Numbered from the stretch's first letter, positions 1-6,000 are shown. The stretch is DNA of 6,284 bases from Chloroflexota bacterium (GCA_015478675.1 JADMIH010000209.1:1-6284); one strand, 5' to 3'. Numbers and translations are program-made. Notes: a model not told the origin generated them from the sequence alone.

Positions 1-98
1 TCAAGCCCGAAAAGGCGCACAAAGCTTCCTAGTCGGAGTTTGCCAGCGGTATCAACTTCGCGTCAGAACCCATTTCCGTTCCAATGATACTCAGAGGC
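1..98. other. Unassigned flank downstream of the truncated MFS gene
   Basis: No gene, terminator hairpin or insertion-sequence end can be recognised here. All three minus-strand frames after the MFS stop codon are short and not hydrophobic, so the missing MFS helices are not here. The break point of the MFS gene therefore lies close to position 99, and the sequence to its left is of different origin or heavily decayed. Confidence 0.4.
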
Positions 99-983
99 CT
101 AGTTCTTTGTGAAGCTGCCAAGCACCATTGGCCCCAATAGCGCCCCAGCACCTATCGCAAGCAGCAGCCAGGCAAAGCCCTCTGGCGGCTGCCGTAAGTG
201 TCGCTCCGACAACACTACCAGGAGTGCTCCCGTAGCACCTACCGCAAGGGAAGCCACCGCTTGCACGAGCAGCAACCTGGATACAAAGGAATTATGGCGA
301 ACATAACTCAAGCCTGACGCAGCATCCCGTATCCAGCCGGCCAGCCCTCGACGGTTGTCGCGGTCAAGCTCGCCTGCGTGTACCGGTATCCTCAGCCTCC
401 AGATCATGAGCGCCGAGAAGATAAAGGACACTGCGTTAAGCACAAAGGCGGGGCCGGTGCCGATAGCCGCTATTAAACCCGCAGCTACAGCCGACGCGAT
501 TATCTGCACTAACCTCCCCGTAGACCACGATACCGAGTTCGCAGCCAATAGCGACTCTCGCTCGACGATGGTTGGTATCACCGCCTGTAGCGTGGGGTTG
601 AAGAACACGCTGCACGCATTGAGGAGCGCGGCAATCAAATATACCTGCCAGGTTGCATCAGCGAATGCCAGCACCAGTACCAGCGCGGCTCTTGTGAGGT
701 CTGAGGCCACCAGTATCGCCTTGCGGGGGAAGCGATCAATTACTACCCCCGCCACAGGTGCCAGCAGGAGCAGGGGGACTATCTCAAAGAGAACAGTGAC
801 TGAGACGGCAAGCCCTGAGCCCGATAACCTGAATACAAGGACTACAAGGGCTATGTAGTTGAGCGTGTCCCCAAAGTTGGATACTAGCTGCCCTAGCCAA
901 AGGGGAAAGTATGACCGGCTCGCGATTATCTTGCCGTACTGCCGAAAGACGTTCTCTGACTTCCTCTCTTCTATATCTGCCAC
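99..983 (-). pseudogene. MFS transporter, C-terminally truncated (about 8 of 12 helices)
   Basis: This is the N-terminal two thirds of a major facilitator superfamily exporter of the MFS_3/EntS-like type, an inner-membrane protein. I count about eight hydrophobic helices in 294 residues. The loop between helices 2 and 3 has the MFS motif A form GVVIDRFPRK (residues 79-88), and a charged central loop lies around residues 200-230. Family members usually have about 400 or more residues and 12 helices. Here the frame ends at TAG right after 'GPMVLGSFTKN', and none of the three frames in the remaining 98 bases continues with a membrane helix, so the end is lost, not merely frameshifted nearby. The start is GTG with GAGGG (991-995) seven bases upstream. 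Only 17 bases separate it from the phosphoesterase gene, so it is the last gene of the operon. The substrate is unknown. It does not look like the arseno-phosphoglycerate exporter ArsJ, and no GAPDH gene is present. A half-functional protein cannot be excluded. Confidence 0.8.
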
Positions 984-1000
984 CGTGCTACCCTCTACTA

Positions 1001-1741
1001 CTATCCTCTGCCCGCCCGCAGCATGGTAGCGTATTCATGAGGCATGAGGTCCGGTTGGCGCGTGGCCTCGATTTCTCGCGCGGCCTTTTCTATGTCATAT
1101 GGCACGCGGAGAAACTCGACTGTTAGCTCTTTGCCCTTAGCCTCCATAACGATATAGCAGGCGCGAGGGTCGCCGTCCTTCGGCTTGCCCACGCTCCCCT
1201 CGTTTACGACGTGTCTGCCGCTTGGCAGCACACGGTGATAGGGGATGTGGGTATGTCCGCACACCAGCACGTCCGACTCGACCATGTCGAGCAGCCGCTC
1301 CAAGCTGGAATCGGGCCGGTCTTCGTAAAGGTACTCGTTTATCCTGCGCGGCGAGCCGTGAACCAGCATCAGCTTCAGGTCTCCGAGTTGCAGCGGTATT
1401 CTATCCACCAGGCTGCGCAGGTATGCTTTGTTCTCCAGTGTTGTGTGGGCGTTGCTCCATGCGATTGAGAGTTTGCCCAGCGCCTCTGAATGAGCATCCT
1501 TGTAGGCACATCCGCAGTCGTCGCTTGTGTTGCCTACTCCCTGGTCGTAGTTGCCCATTATGCAGGGTATTTTGCTCTCGCGTATAGTTCGGGTAACCTC
1601 ATTAGGGAAAGTGGCGTAGCCCACCAGATCTCCCAGGCAGTAGCGCTCGGTAATTCCTCTCAGGTCCATGTCCGAAAGGACAGCTTGGAGTGCTGGTAGA
1701 TTAGCGTGAATATCAGAGAATATAGCCGCCCTGTTCATCAT
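1001..1741 (-). CDS. Calcineurin-like metallophosphoesterase (YfcE/MJ0936-like)
   Basis: This is a cytoplasmic dinuclear-metal phosphoesterase of about 246 residues, a complete domain. All metal-ligand motifs are present in order: FSDIHAN (D10, H12), LGDLVGY (D38), GNYD (N64), LVHGSP (H128) and CGHTH (H163, H165). An N-terminal D-x-H plus a terminal GHTH is the family signature. A cysteine pair in 'DDCGCAY' (C76, C78) follows the GNYD motif; I recall this as a mark of a subfamily in Chloroflexota and archaea. The two first codons are both ATG. The second (1736-1738) has GGAGG six bases upstream, the first only three, so translation probably starts at the second. The gene lies 114 bases after the aquaporin and 17 before the MFS gene, on the same strand. 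Its substrate is unknown; a role in handling phosphate or arsenate esters is a guess from the operon alone. Confidence 0.9.
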   Translation of the reverse strand: MMNRAAIFSDIHANLPALQAVLSDMDLRGITERYCLGDLVGYATFPNEVTRTIRESKIPCIMGNYDQGVGNTSDDCGCAYKDAHSEALGKLSIAWSNAHTTLENKAYLRSLVDRIPLQLGDLKLMLVHGSPRRINEYLYEDRPDSSLERLLDMVESDVLVCGHTHIPYHRVLPSGRHVVNEGSVGKPKDGDPRACYIVMEAKGKELTVEFLRVPYDIEKAAREIEATRQPDLMPHEYATMLRAGRG

Positions 1742-1792
1742 TGTCCTCCATATCCTTCATGGTCACCGATCAGGCTTCGTTTGCCACCCCTC

Positions 1793-1828
1793 GATAGCTC
1801 ACGATTCTCCAGGCAATATGTAGCTATC
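1793..1828. repeat. Inverted repeat in the aquaporin-phosphoesterase gap
   Basis: GATAGCT (1793-1799) and AGCTATC (1822-1828) form a perfect 7-bp inverted repeat with a 22-base loop, in the only sizeable gap (1742-1855) of the operon. On the transcribed strand it is not followed by a T run, so it is not a standard terminator. It could be an intercistronic stem that adjusts expression of the downstream genes, or chance. Confidence 0.3.
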
Positions 1829-1855
1829 AAATGTCAGGCACACGCTGGTGAGGAT

Positions 1856-2569
1856 TTACTTTGTCTCATCTACTACCTGGCTGAAATCCGGCTTTGCCTC
1901 CGTACCTACCGCCTGAGGATCCCGCAGCACCTGATATGTTAGGGCGCCGAGAGCGGCTCCCGCGATAGGACCGACGAGGTAGAGCCACAGGTCGGTGAAG
2001 TCACCCGCAACTAAGGCGGGACCGAGGGACCGTGCAGGGTTCATGGATGCACCCGTTATCGGACCCGCGAAGAGCGCTTCCAGCGCGATTGTGCCGCCGA
2101 TTGCGATAGCCGCCGCCTGCCCAACAGCGCGCGTATCGGTGGCTACTGCTGTGATCACGAACATGAGCAAGTAGGTCAGGATCCCCTCCAGCACCATCCC
2201 GGATATTGAGCCGTTTGAGGGATGGGTAACGCCAAGCCCTCCGGTATTCCCGATAAGGAAACGCACCGCAAGGCTGCCCATGATCGCGCCCCATACCTGC
2301 GCCACAAGGTAGGGGAGCACGCGAGCGGCTGGGAAGTGGCGCGTGAGGGCGAAGGCGAGTGTAACCGCGGGGTTGAAATGGGCTCCTGATATGTGGCCTG
2401 TGGCGTAGATCATGACCATGATCACCAGGCCAAAGGTCAGCGAGATGCCTACGTGCCCCTGCGCCCCACCGGAGACTGCATTGGAAACCACAGCGCCCGT
2501 ACCGGCAAGCACAAGAGCAAACGTGCCTATCATCTCCGCCAGCATGGCGCGCACCAGGCTGCTACTCAC
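1856..2569 (-). CDS. Aquaporin (MIP family), probable arsenite channel of AqpS type
   Basis: This is a six-helix membrane channel of 237 residues, the usual length for bacterial MIP proteins. Both pore motifs are intact: SGAHFNPAVT (NPA at residues 66-68) and GASMNPARS (NPA at 177-179, filter arginine R180). Hand alignment with E. coli AqpZ (F43, H174, T183, R189) gives F46, A165, A174 and R180 in the selectivity filter. The histidine of water-selective channels is therefore replaced by alanine, giving a wider pore. It starts with GTG and shares GTGA with the stop codon of the arsRC fusion, with GAGGTG five bases upstream, so the two are translationally coupled. In Sinorhizobium meliloti, AqpS sits in an ars operon and lets arsenite made by ArsC flow out. 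The same role is inferred here because no arsenite pump is present. Glycerol or another small neutral solute is the alternative. Confidence 0.9.
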   Translation of the reverse strand: MSSSLVRAMLAEMIGTFALVLAGTGAVVSNAVSGGAQGHVGISLTFGLVIMVMIYATGHISGAHFNPAVTLAFALTRHFPAARVLPYLVAQVWGAIMGSLAVRFLIGNTGGLGVTHPSNGSISGMVLEGILTYLLMFVITAVATDTRAVGQAAAIAIGGTIALEALFAGPITGASMNPARSLGPALVAGDFTDLWLYLVGPIAGAALGALTYQVLRDPQAVGTEAKPDFSQVVDETK

Positions 2570-3489
2570 TTCTCCACCTCTGTAGCGTCTGCTTCCTTGC
2601 TGCTGGAGAACTGCACATCAGGCGTCCGGTCCCTCCTCTGCTTGCTCTCCTTTTTGTAGATATGGTGCTCACTGTGCTTCATGAGCAGCAGGAAGTGGAT
2701 ACGGTTCGTAAGCTCCTGTGCTGTTCGCTCGAAGGCTGCGTAACGCTCCTCGTCTGTTCCCTCTACAGCTGCGGGGTCTGGAAGGCTCCAGTGTATCTGC
2801 TCGGGATCGTCTCCGAAGAGGGGGCAGACTTCGCGCACCCGGTCGCACACTGTGATGACATAATCAAAGATCCGATCTCGCAGCTCGTCCACGTGCTTGG
2901 AGCGCTGAGCGCTGATGTCTATGCCCATCTCGGACATAGCGCGTGAGGCGAGGGGATGGACTACCGAAGGCATGCTCCCTGCGCTCCATACCTCAACCCC
3001 GCCCGCACCCTCCCGGCGCAGGATGGCTTCGGCCATCTGGGAGCGAGCGCTGTTGTATGTGCACAAGAAAAGGACCCTTGCCGGCGGCGAAACCAGCGTG
3101 TGAAGTCCGCTACCCATACTGCTTGCCCGGTGTGGGATCGTAACACTCTCCAGCAGGGCGGGGTGTAGTGAGCCCGCGGCCTGAAAGTAAAGCTCGCGCA
3201 GGTGGGCTATATTGATCGTGTAGTACACATCACGGGCATCCGCCGAAGAGCGACGCTCCGCCACGATCTGGGCCTCCCGCATCTTGCGCAGGTGGTAGCT
3301 CACCAGGTTGAACGGCTGGCCCAGCAGCTCGACAAGCTCGTGCACGCGTCTGTCGCTATGCGCCAAGACTTCCAGAGTTTGCCACCGAAGGTCATGGGCC
3401 AAGAGCTTCATGAGAGCGGGAGATACGGGAACGGGACCTGAAACCGGATGTGGCATGCCGGGACCCTCAGCGTTAGCAAGGCTGGACAC
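2566..3489 (-). CDS. ArsR-ArsC fusion: ArsR-family repressor fused to LMW-PTP-type arsenate reductase
   Basis: One 307-residue protein carries two domains. Residues about 25-105 are an ArsR/SmtB winged helix with the recognition segment around 'FNLVSYHLRKM'. Residues about 137-268 are a low-molecular-weight phosphatase fold of the thioredoxin-coupled ArsC class. It has the P-loop CTYNSARS (nucleophile C143, R149), the partner cysteines C215 and C222 in ITVCDRVREVCP, and the general-acid loop LPDP (D238). The C-x6-C spacing equals C82/C89 of Staphylococcus pI258 ArsC, so all three redox cysteines are kept. The tail (269-307) is charged and contains HSEHH. The ArsR part has no cysteine at all, so classical Cys-thiolate As(III) sensing is impossible within it. 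The start is GTG with a perfect AGGAGG (3496-3501) six bases upstream. It is first in the operon behind an operator-like palindrome, so it probably represses itself. Fused ArsR-ArsC proteins are known in other bacteria. Confidence 0.92.
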   Translation of the reverse strand: MSSLANAEGPGMPHPVSGPVPVSPALMKLLAHDLRWQTLEVLAHSDRRVHELVELLGQPFNLVSYHLRKMREAQIVAERRSSADARDVYYTINIAHLRELYFQAAGSLHPALLESVTIPHRASSMGSGLHTLVSPPARVLFLCTYNSARSQMAEAILRREGAGGVEVWSAGSMPSVVHPLASRAMSEMGIDISAQRSKHVDELRDRIFDYVITVCDRVREVCPLFGDDPEQIHWSLPDPAAVEGTDEERYAAFERTAQELTNRIHFLLLMKHSEHHIYKKESKQRRDRTPDVQFSSSKEADATEVEK

Positions 3490-3513
3490 GGCAAGCCTCC
3501 TCTGGTTACAATC

Positions 3514-3533
3514 ATTTCAAATCAATTTGAAAT
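3514..3533. promoter_or_regulatory. ArsR-type operator, perfect 9-2-9 palindrome
   Basis: ATTTCAAAT (3514-3522) and ATTTGAAAT (3525-3533) are a perfect inverted repeat with a CA spacer. AT-rich TTCAA/TTGAA half-sites are typical of ArsR/SmtB operators. The site begins at the predicted transcription start, just below the -10 box, so a bound dimer would block initiation or promoter clearance. The likely ligand is the N-terminal domain of the adjacent fusion protein. Confidence 0.75.
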
Positions 3534-3540
3534 ATATCAG

Positions 3541-3569
3541 ATTATAGCAGCAACACGTCAGCGCGGCAA
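3541..3569 (-). promoter_or_regulatory. Sigma-70-type promoter of the ars operon
   Basis: On the minus strand, TTGCCG (3564-3569) and a consensus TATAAT (3541-3546) are separated by exactly 17 bases. Transcription should begin near 3534, giving a leader of about 45 bases before the GTG of the arsRC fusion. The -35 box matches TTGACA at four of six positions and the -10 box is perfect. Confidence 0.8.
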
Positions 3570-3902
3570 GAGTTGTCACCAGACTTCAACCTGGATATAC
3601 CTGCTCTTCAGCGAGGGGATGCTAAGCTAGGTTTGTGGTGGAATAGGCAATGGGGGCAGTGTGGCAGTGTGCGCGTTCAATGGAGGCTCTTCTTTCGGGC
3701 ACAGTACTACAACGCGCATTACACACTTGCGCAGTTGTTGTAGCATTTGAAAACATTAGGCTATGTTCTGACGTTGCCTCAGGAAGCGCAGCTTCCTCTA
3801 GTAACTGTGAATGGTCAGGTGCTGAGCAGTGGGGGTAAGATCCCGATGCCTGCTATAGGAGAGCATGCAAAAGTCGGGGGTATGGCACCAAGGTAGGCGT
3901 GC
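3570..3902. other. Non-coding stretch between operon promoter and mobile DNA
   Basis: I find no convincing gene on either strand. Short open frames here have no family resemblance and no good ribosome site. Two hairpins are visible: a larger one at 3707-3743 and a small one with AGGAAGC/GCTTCCT arms and a three-base loop at 3781-3797. Neither is followed by a T run on either strand. Confidence 0.5.
3707..3743. repeat. Bulged hairpin in the intergenic region
   Basis: CTACAAC (3707-3713) pairs with GTTGTAG (3737-3743), and inside it GCGCA (3714-3718) pairs with TGCGC (3728-3732). This leaves a nine-base loop and a four-base AGTT bulge on the 3' side, for 12 paired bases in 37. No function is recognised; it might be a remnant of an element end. 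Confidence 0.4.
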
Positions 3903-4001
3903 TCATGCATTTGAGGGCGTGGTACTATCGGAACTGGTGTACTTGTAGTAGGTATTGCGCGAGATACCGACGATCTCGCAAATCTCCCTGATGCTGTGAC
4001 C
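3903..4001 (-). pseudogene. C-terminal remnant of a recombinase-type HTH protein
   Basis: The minus strand reads 32 codons beginning GHSIREICEIVGISRNTYYK and ending in TGA at 3903-3905. The pattern G-x-S-I-R-E-I-(x)4-G-I-S-R-N-T-x-Y resembles the DNA-binding helix-turn-helix at the end of serine recombinases/resolvases or of small transposon regulators. The coding homology begins exactly where the inverted repeat of the insertion sequence ends (4001), so the gene was cut by that insertion. The N-terminal part is not found on the other side of the element. A different open frame on the same strand across this stretch is a shadow. Confidence 0.55.
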
Positions 4002-4041
4002 CTGTACTGTGCGAAAATTGTATCCGCGCAGCTAGAGGCCG

Positions 4042-5168
4042 TCAACCAGCCTCACGGTAGTAGTCATGCATGATGCCACCAAGCACGTCGCGGCGCTTCA
4101 CTGGTCCTTCTCGGGGTTGCCGTGTGATTGGAATGGGGCAGCGCTGCTCAATGCCCTGGTGCGGCCGAGCACGGTTGTAGTAATTCACATATTCTTGCAT
4201 AACTGCTCGCAAGTGGGCTTCACTTACGATCAGTAAACGATCCAGGCACTCGGCCCTTACTGAGCGGATCCAGCGTTCGGCGAACCCGTTAGCTTGAGGC
4301 GTTCGGTACGGCGTGCGTACAATCTCGATGCCTTCAGAGGCGAATACTCGGTCAAAGGCCGTTGTGAACTTCGTATCTCGATCACGGATCAAGAAGCGGA
4401 TCGGTTGCTGCTCGTCCTGTAGAGACCAGGTCAACTGACGTGCTTGCTGGCTAACCCAGTCTGCTGTGGGGTGCGCTGTGCATCCGGCGAAATGGACGCG
4501 ACGAGTGCCCAACTCGATGAAGAAAAGCACGTATAGCATCTTCAACCATGCAGTTTCAACAGTGAAGAAGTCGCAAGATAACATTTGGTCAGCGTAATGG
4601 TTCAGGAATGTCCGCCAACTACTGCCATGCTTCGCTCGTCCGGGAGCCGGCGGCACTCGTTGCCGTTTGAGTATATCTCTGACAGTAGAGCGGCCAATGT
4701 GATAGTCCAGCTTGAGCAACTCACCATGTATCTTGCTGTAGCCCCAGTTTGGGTTCTCCTCAGCCAGCCTCTTGATCAGCACGCGCAGCTCAGGCGTGGT
4801 TGGTGGTCTACCCTTTTTGCGCCGCTGCTTGTACGTCCACTTACGGCGAACCAGATCACGATGCCATTTCAACAGAGTATCCGGCTTGAACAGGAGAGAG
4901 ACCTGACTCAACCGGTCACAGGCAGCACGGCCCGTGCTGCGGTGCTGTTCAGTTTGGCGGCTAAAACAGCTAGGACAAGCTTCTCAAGACGAGAGACACG
5001 GGGAGGCTGAGGGTGCTTACGTTGTAGAATAGAGAGGATTGCGCTTCGCTCCATTTGTCGCAGAAGGAGGATTTCGAGGTCTTTGTGGCGGTCGGAGTGG
5101 CGAGTGATGGAGAAGAGGTCGAGGAGGAATGAAAAGAGGTGTGCGAGGAGGAAGAGGATCATGTCCAA
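4042..5168 (-). pseudogene. DDE transposase (integrase core), frameshifted
   Basis: This is the transposase of the surrounding element, normally one chain of about 360-370 residues. The N-terminal part (5168-4908) has a hydrophobic start, an 'EILLLRQ' helix, 'ILQRKHPQPPR' and 'RLEKLVLAVLAAKLN'. The C-terminal part (4911-4042) continues with 'LLFKPDTLLKWHRDLVRRKW', a HTH_21-like segment and the catalytic core. In C-terminal-part numbering the likely catalytic residues are D114 (SCDFFTVE), D177 (IRDRDTKF) and E212 (NGFAERW), a DD(35)E arrangement. The two parts are in different frames, joined by a TTGA overlap. Removing one copy of an 8-bp near-duplicate at 4932-4947 restores one continuous reading '...AKLNSTGRAACDRLSQVS...'. 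No slippery heptamer is seen, so inactivation is more likely than programmed frameshifting. The start may be TTG (5168) or ATG (5162); the ribosome site is weak. Confidence 0.85.
4932..4947. repeat. 8-bp near-perfect tandem duplication breaking the transposase frame
   Basis: CCGTGCTG (4932-4939) and CGGTGCTG (4940-4947) are adjacent and match at seven of eight bases. Deleting one unit restores the transposase frame. CAGCACGG at 4923-4930 is the exact inverse of the first unit with one base between, so the site can also form a tight hairpin that could promote slippage. Confidence 0.65.
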
Positions 5169-5286
5169 CCGCAGAGCAGAGAATATGCCGAGAAGCTACC
5201 CGAGTATAAGGCATCTACGCCTGCGGACAGCTTTTCCGCATAGTACAGGCGGTGTCGAGGCCAGCCGGGCGACTCCTGCCAAGGCG

Positions 5287-5628
5287 TCATCGAGCTTCAT
5301 CGAGGGTAGATGGGTATCCCCGCTGTTCCCGCTGTTCCCGCTGTTCCCGCTGTTCCCGCTGTTCCCGCTGTTCCCGCTGTTCCCACTCGTCGCGCAGTTG
5401 ATCTACATAGTTTTGGACATCGATTCCTTCCCAGATTTCCTTGCCCAGCCCATGCAGTTCCGTAATGCTGCGCCTGGGTAGTCCTGTGGGTAGTCCGGCA
5501 GGGTTCGCAAGCTCACAAGGTTCAGCAGCTAACCTCTGTGCAAGCATAGCGAGGAATCGCAGCTGCTACCGTATAGGAAGCGAACGCACATAACGTTCGT
5601 AGATTTCTTGCGCACTTGCCGTTCTCAT
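5287..5628 (-). pseudogene. Antitoxin-like small protein with in-frame amber codon and EQR repeat
   Basis: From ATG at 5626-5628 the minus strand reads MRTASAQEIYERYVRSLPIR, then TAG (5566-5568), then continues in the same frame with QLRFLAMLAQRLAAE and on to RSITELHGLGKEIWEGID and YVDQLRDEW. The 'ITEL-GLGKEIWEGID' segment recalls small antitoxin-like proteins found beside PIN or similar toxins in Chloroflexota and cyanobacteria; this is memory, not a search. The upstream segment 'YERYVRSLPI' fits as the missing N-terminus, so the stop is probably a point mutation in one gene of about 113 codons. Translation could still restart at ATG 5547, giving 86 residues. After 'RDEW' the protein runs into seven Glu-Gln-Arg repeats. 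No toxin gene is visible; only 37 bases separate it from the insertion sequence. The SD-like GAGG lies upstream of the ATG at good spacing. Confidence 0.5.
5319..5384. repeat. 9-bp tandem repeat, about 7.3 copies
   Basis: The unit GTTCCCGCT repeats with perfect 9-base period across 66 bases; GTTCCC begins at 5325, 5334, 5343, 5352, 5361, 5370 and 5379. On the minus strand it encodes Glu-Gln-Arg seven times at the end of the antitoxin-like gene. Because the period is a multiple of three, copy-number changes keep the frame. The Leu-Phe-Pro reading on the plus strand is only the reverse frame. Confidence 0.9.
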
Positions 5629-5665
5629 GTATCATACCTCATGCCTCACAAGAAGTCCTACCGAA

Positions 5666-5694
5666 AGCATATCAGAACTCCATGCTTTATTCAA
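5666..5694 (-). promoter_or_regulatory. Probable promoter of the antitoxin-like gene
   Basis: On the minus strand, TTGAAT (5689-5694) and TATGCT (5666-5671) are 17 bases apart, each matching the sigma-70 consensus at four of six positions. The gene start at 5628 lies about 38 bases below the -10 box. Confidence 0.45.
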
Positions 5695-5768
5695 TGCTCT
5701 TCCACTGACCTCCGCTTATGATTCGCGCAAATAAGAGAGGAAATTGGAAGAGGCCTATGCCAATGTGA

Positions 5769-5787
5769 TAGCATCCTATCTATGCTA
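5769..5787 (+). promoter_or_regulatory. Hairpin covering the start codon of the IS1634-like transposase
   Basis: TAGCAT (5769-5774) and ATGCTA (5782-5787) form a perfect 6-bp stem with a seven-base loop, and the ATG of the 3' arm is the likely start codon. Stems that hide a transposase start from incoming transcripts are known in several insertion sequences; here this is inference. Confidence 0.3.
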
Positions 5788-5859
5788 CCAAAGAGTAACT
5801 CTACCACCCTGATCAATGAACAAGTCAACAGTGTTCCCTTTCTGCTTGGGCTGATCGAG

Positions 5860-5869
5860 GACCTGACCT
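5860..5869. repeat. Perfect 5-bp tandem duplication (GACCT) causing frameshift 1
   Basis: GACCT occurs twice without a gap. With one copy removed the transposase fragment reads IEDLGIGSLIDAHV in a single frame; with both copies it meets TAA at 5884-5886. Confidence 0.8.
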
Positions 5870-6000
5870 GGGCATTGGGTCTCTAATTGATGCCCATGTC
5901 AGTCCGCACGGCCATTGGCAAGGAGCCTCCAGGGGTACAGTGGTCACCATCTGGCTCGCCCATATTCTCAGCGAACGCTCCCACCGCCTGGTCGCTGTCC

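Larger units (their letters stand above)
4001..5249 (-). mobile_element. Insertion sequence, about 1.25 kb, integrase-core (rve) type
   Basis: The ends are defined by imperfect terminal inverted repeats. The left end reads CCTGTACTGTGCGAAAA from 4001 on the plus strand. The right end reads CCTGTACTATGCGGAAAA inward from 5249 on the minus strand. Both go on to a shared TCCGC (left 4022-4026; right 5223-5227 on the plus strand). The single transposase gene lies between them on the minus strand. No direct target duplication is seen: the left flank ends GTGAC and the right flank begins CGGTG. This suggests that one flank was lost by recombination or deletion after insertion. Confidence 0.75.

Noticed and set aside
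1..57. Minus-strand reading EVDTAGKLRL that faintly recalls an AbrB-type domain
   Set aside because: Too short, lacks the rest of the domain and runs off the window edge.
93..101. AGAGGCCTA shared with the stretch near 5748
   Set aside because: A nine-base match is expected by chance many times in a window of this size.
355..858. Plus-strand open frame opposite the MFS gene
   Set aside because: Low-complexity Ser/Thr/Ala-rich translation typical of the antisense of a membrane protein gene; no family pattern.
99..983. MFS gene as arsJ
   Set aside because: The sequence is of the EntS/MFS_3 type and no glyceraldehyde-3-phosphate dehydrogenase gene accompanies it.
3781..3797. Rho-independent terminator
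   Set aside because: The 7-bp stem is not followed by a T run on either strand.
3815..4045. 76-codon minus-strand open frame
   Set aside because: It is an out-of-frame reading of the recombinase HTH tail and runs across the insertion-sequence end.
4908..4951. Programmed -1 frameshift joining two transposase frames, as in IS3 elements
   Set aside because: No slippery A- or G-run is present near the overlap, and an 8-bp near-duplication explains the shift better.
5319..5384. Possible CRISPR-like array
   Set aside because: The 9-bp units are directly adjacent with no spacers, and they lie within a coding frame.
5083..5481. Plus-strand open frame with repeated Leu-Phe-Pro
   Set aside because: It is the reverse of the Glu-Gln-Arg repeat and of the transposase N-terminus; there is no homology outside the repeat.
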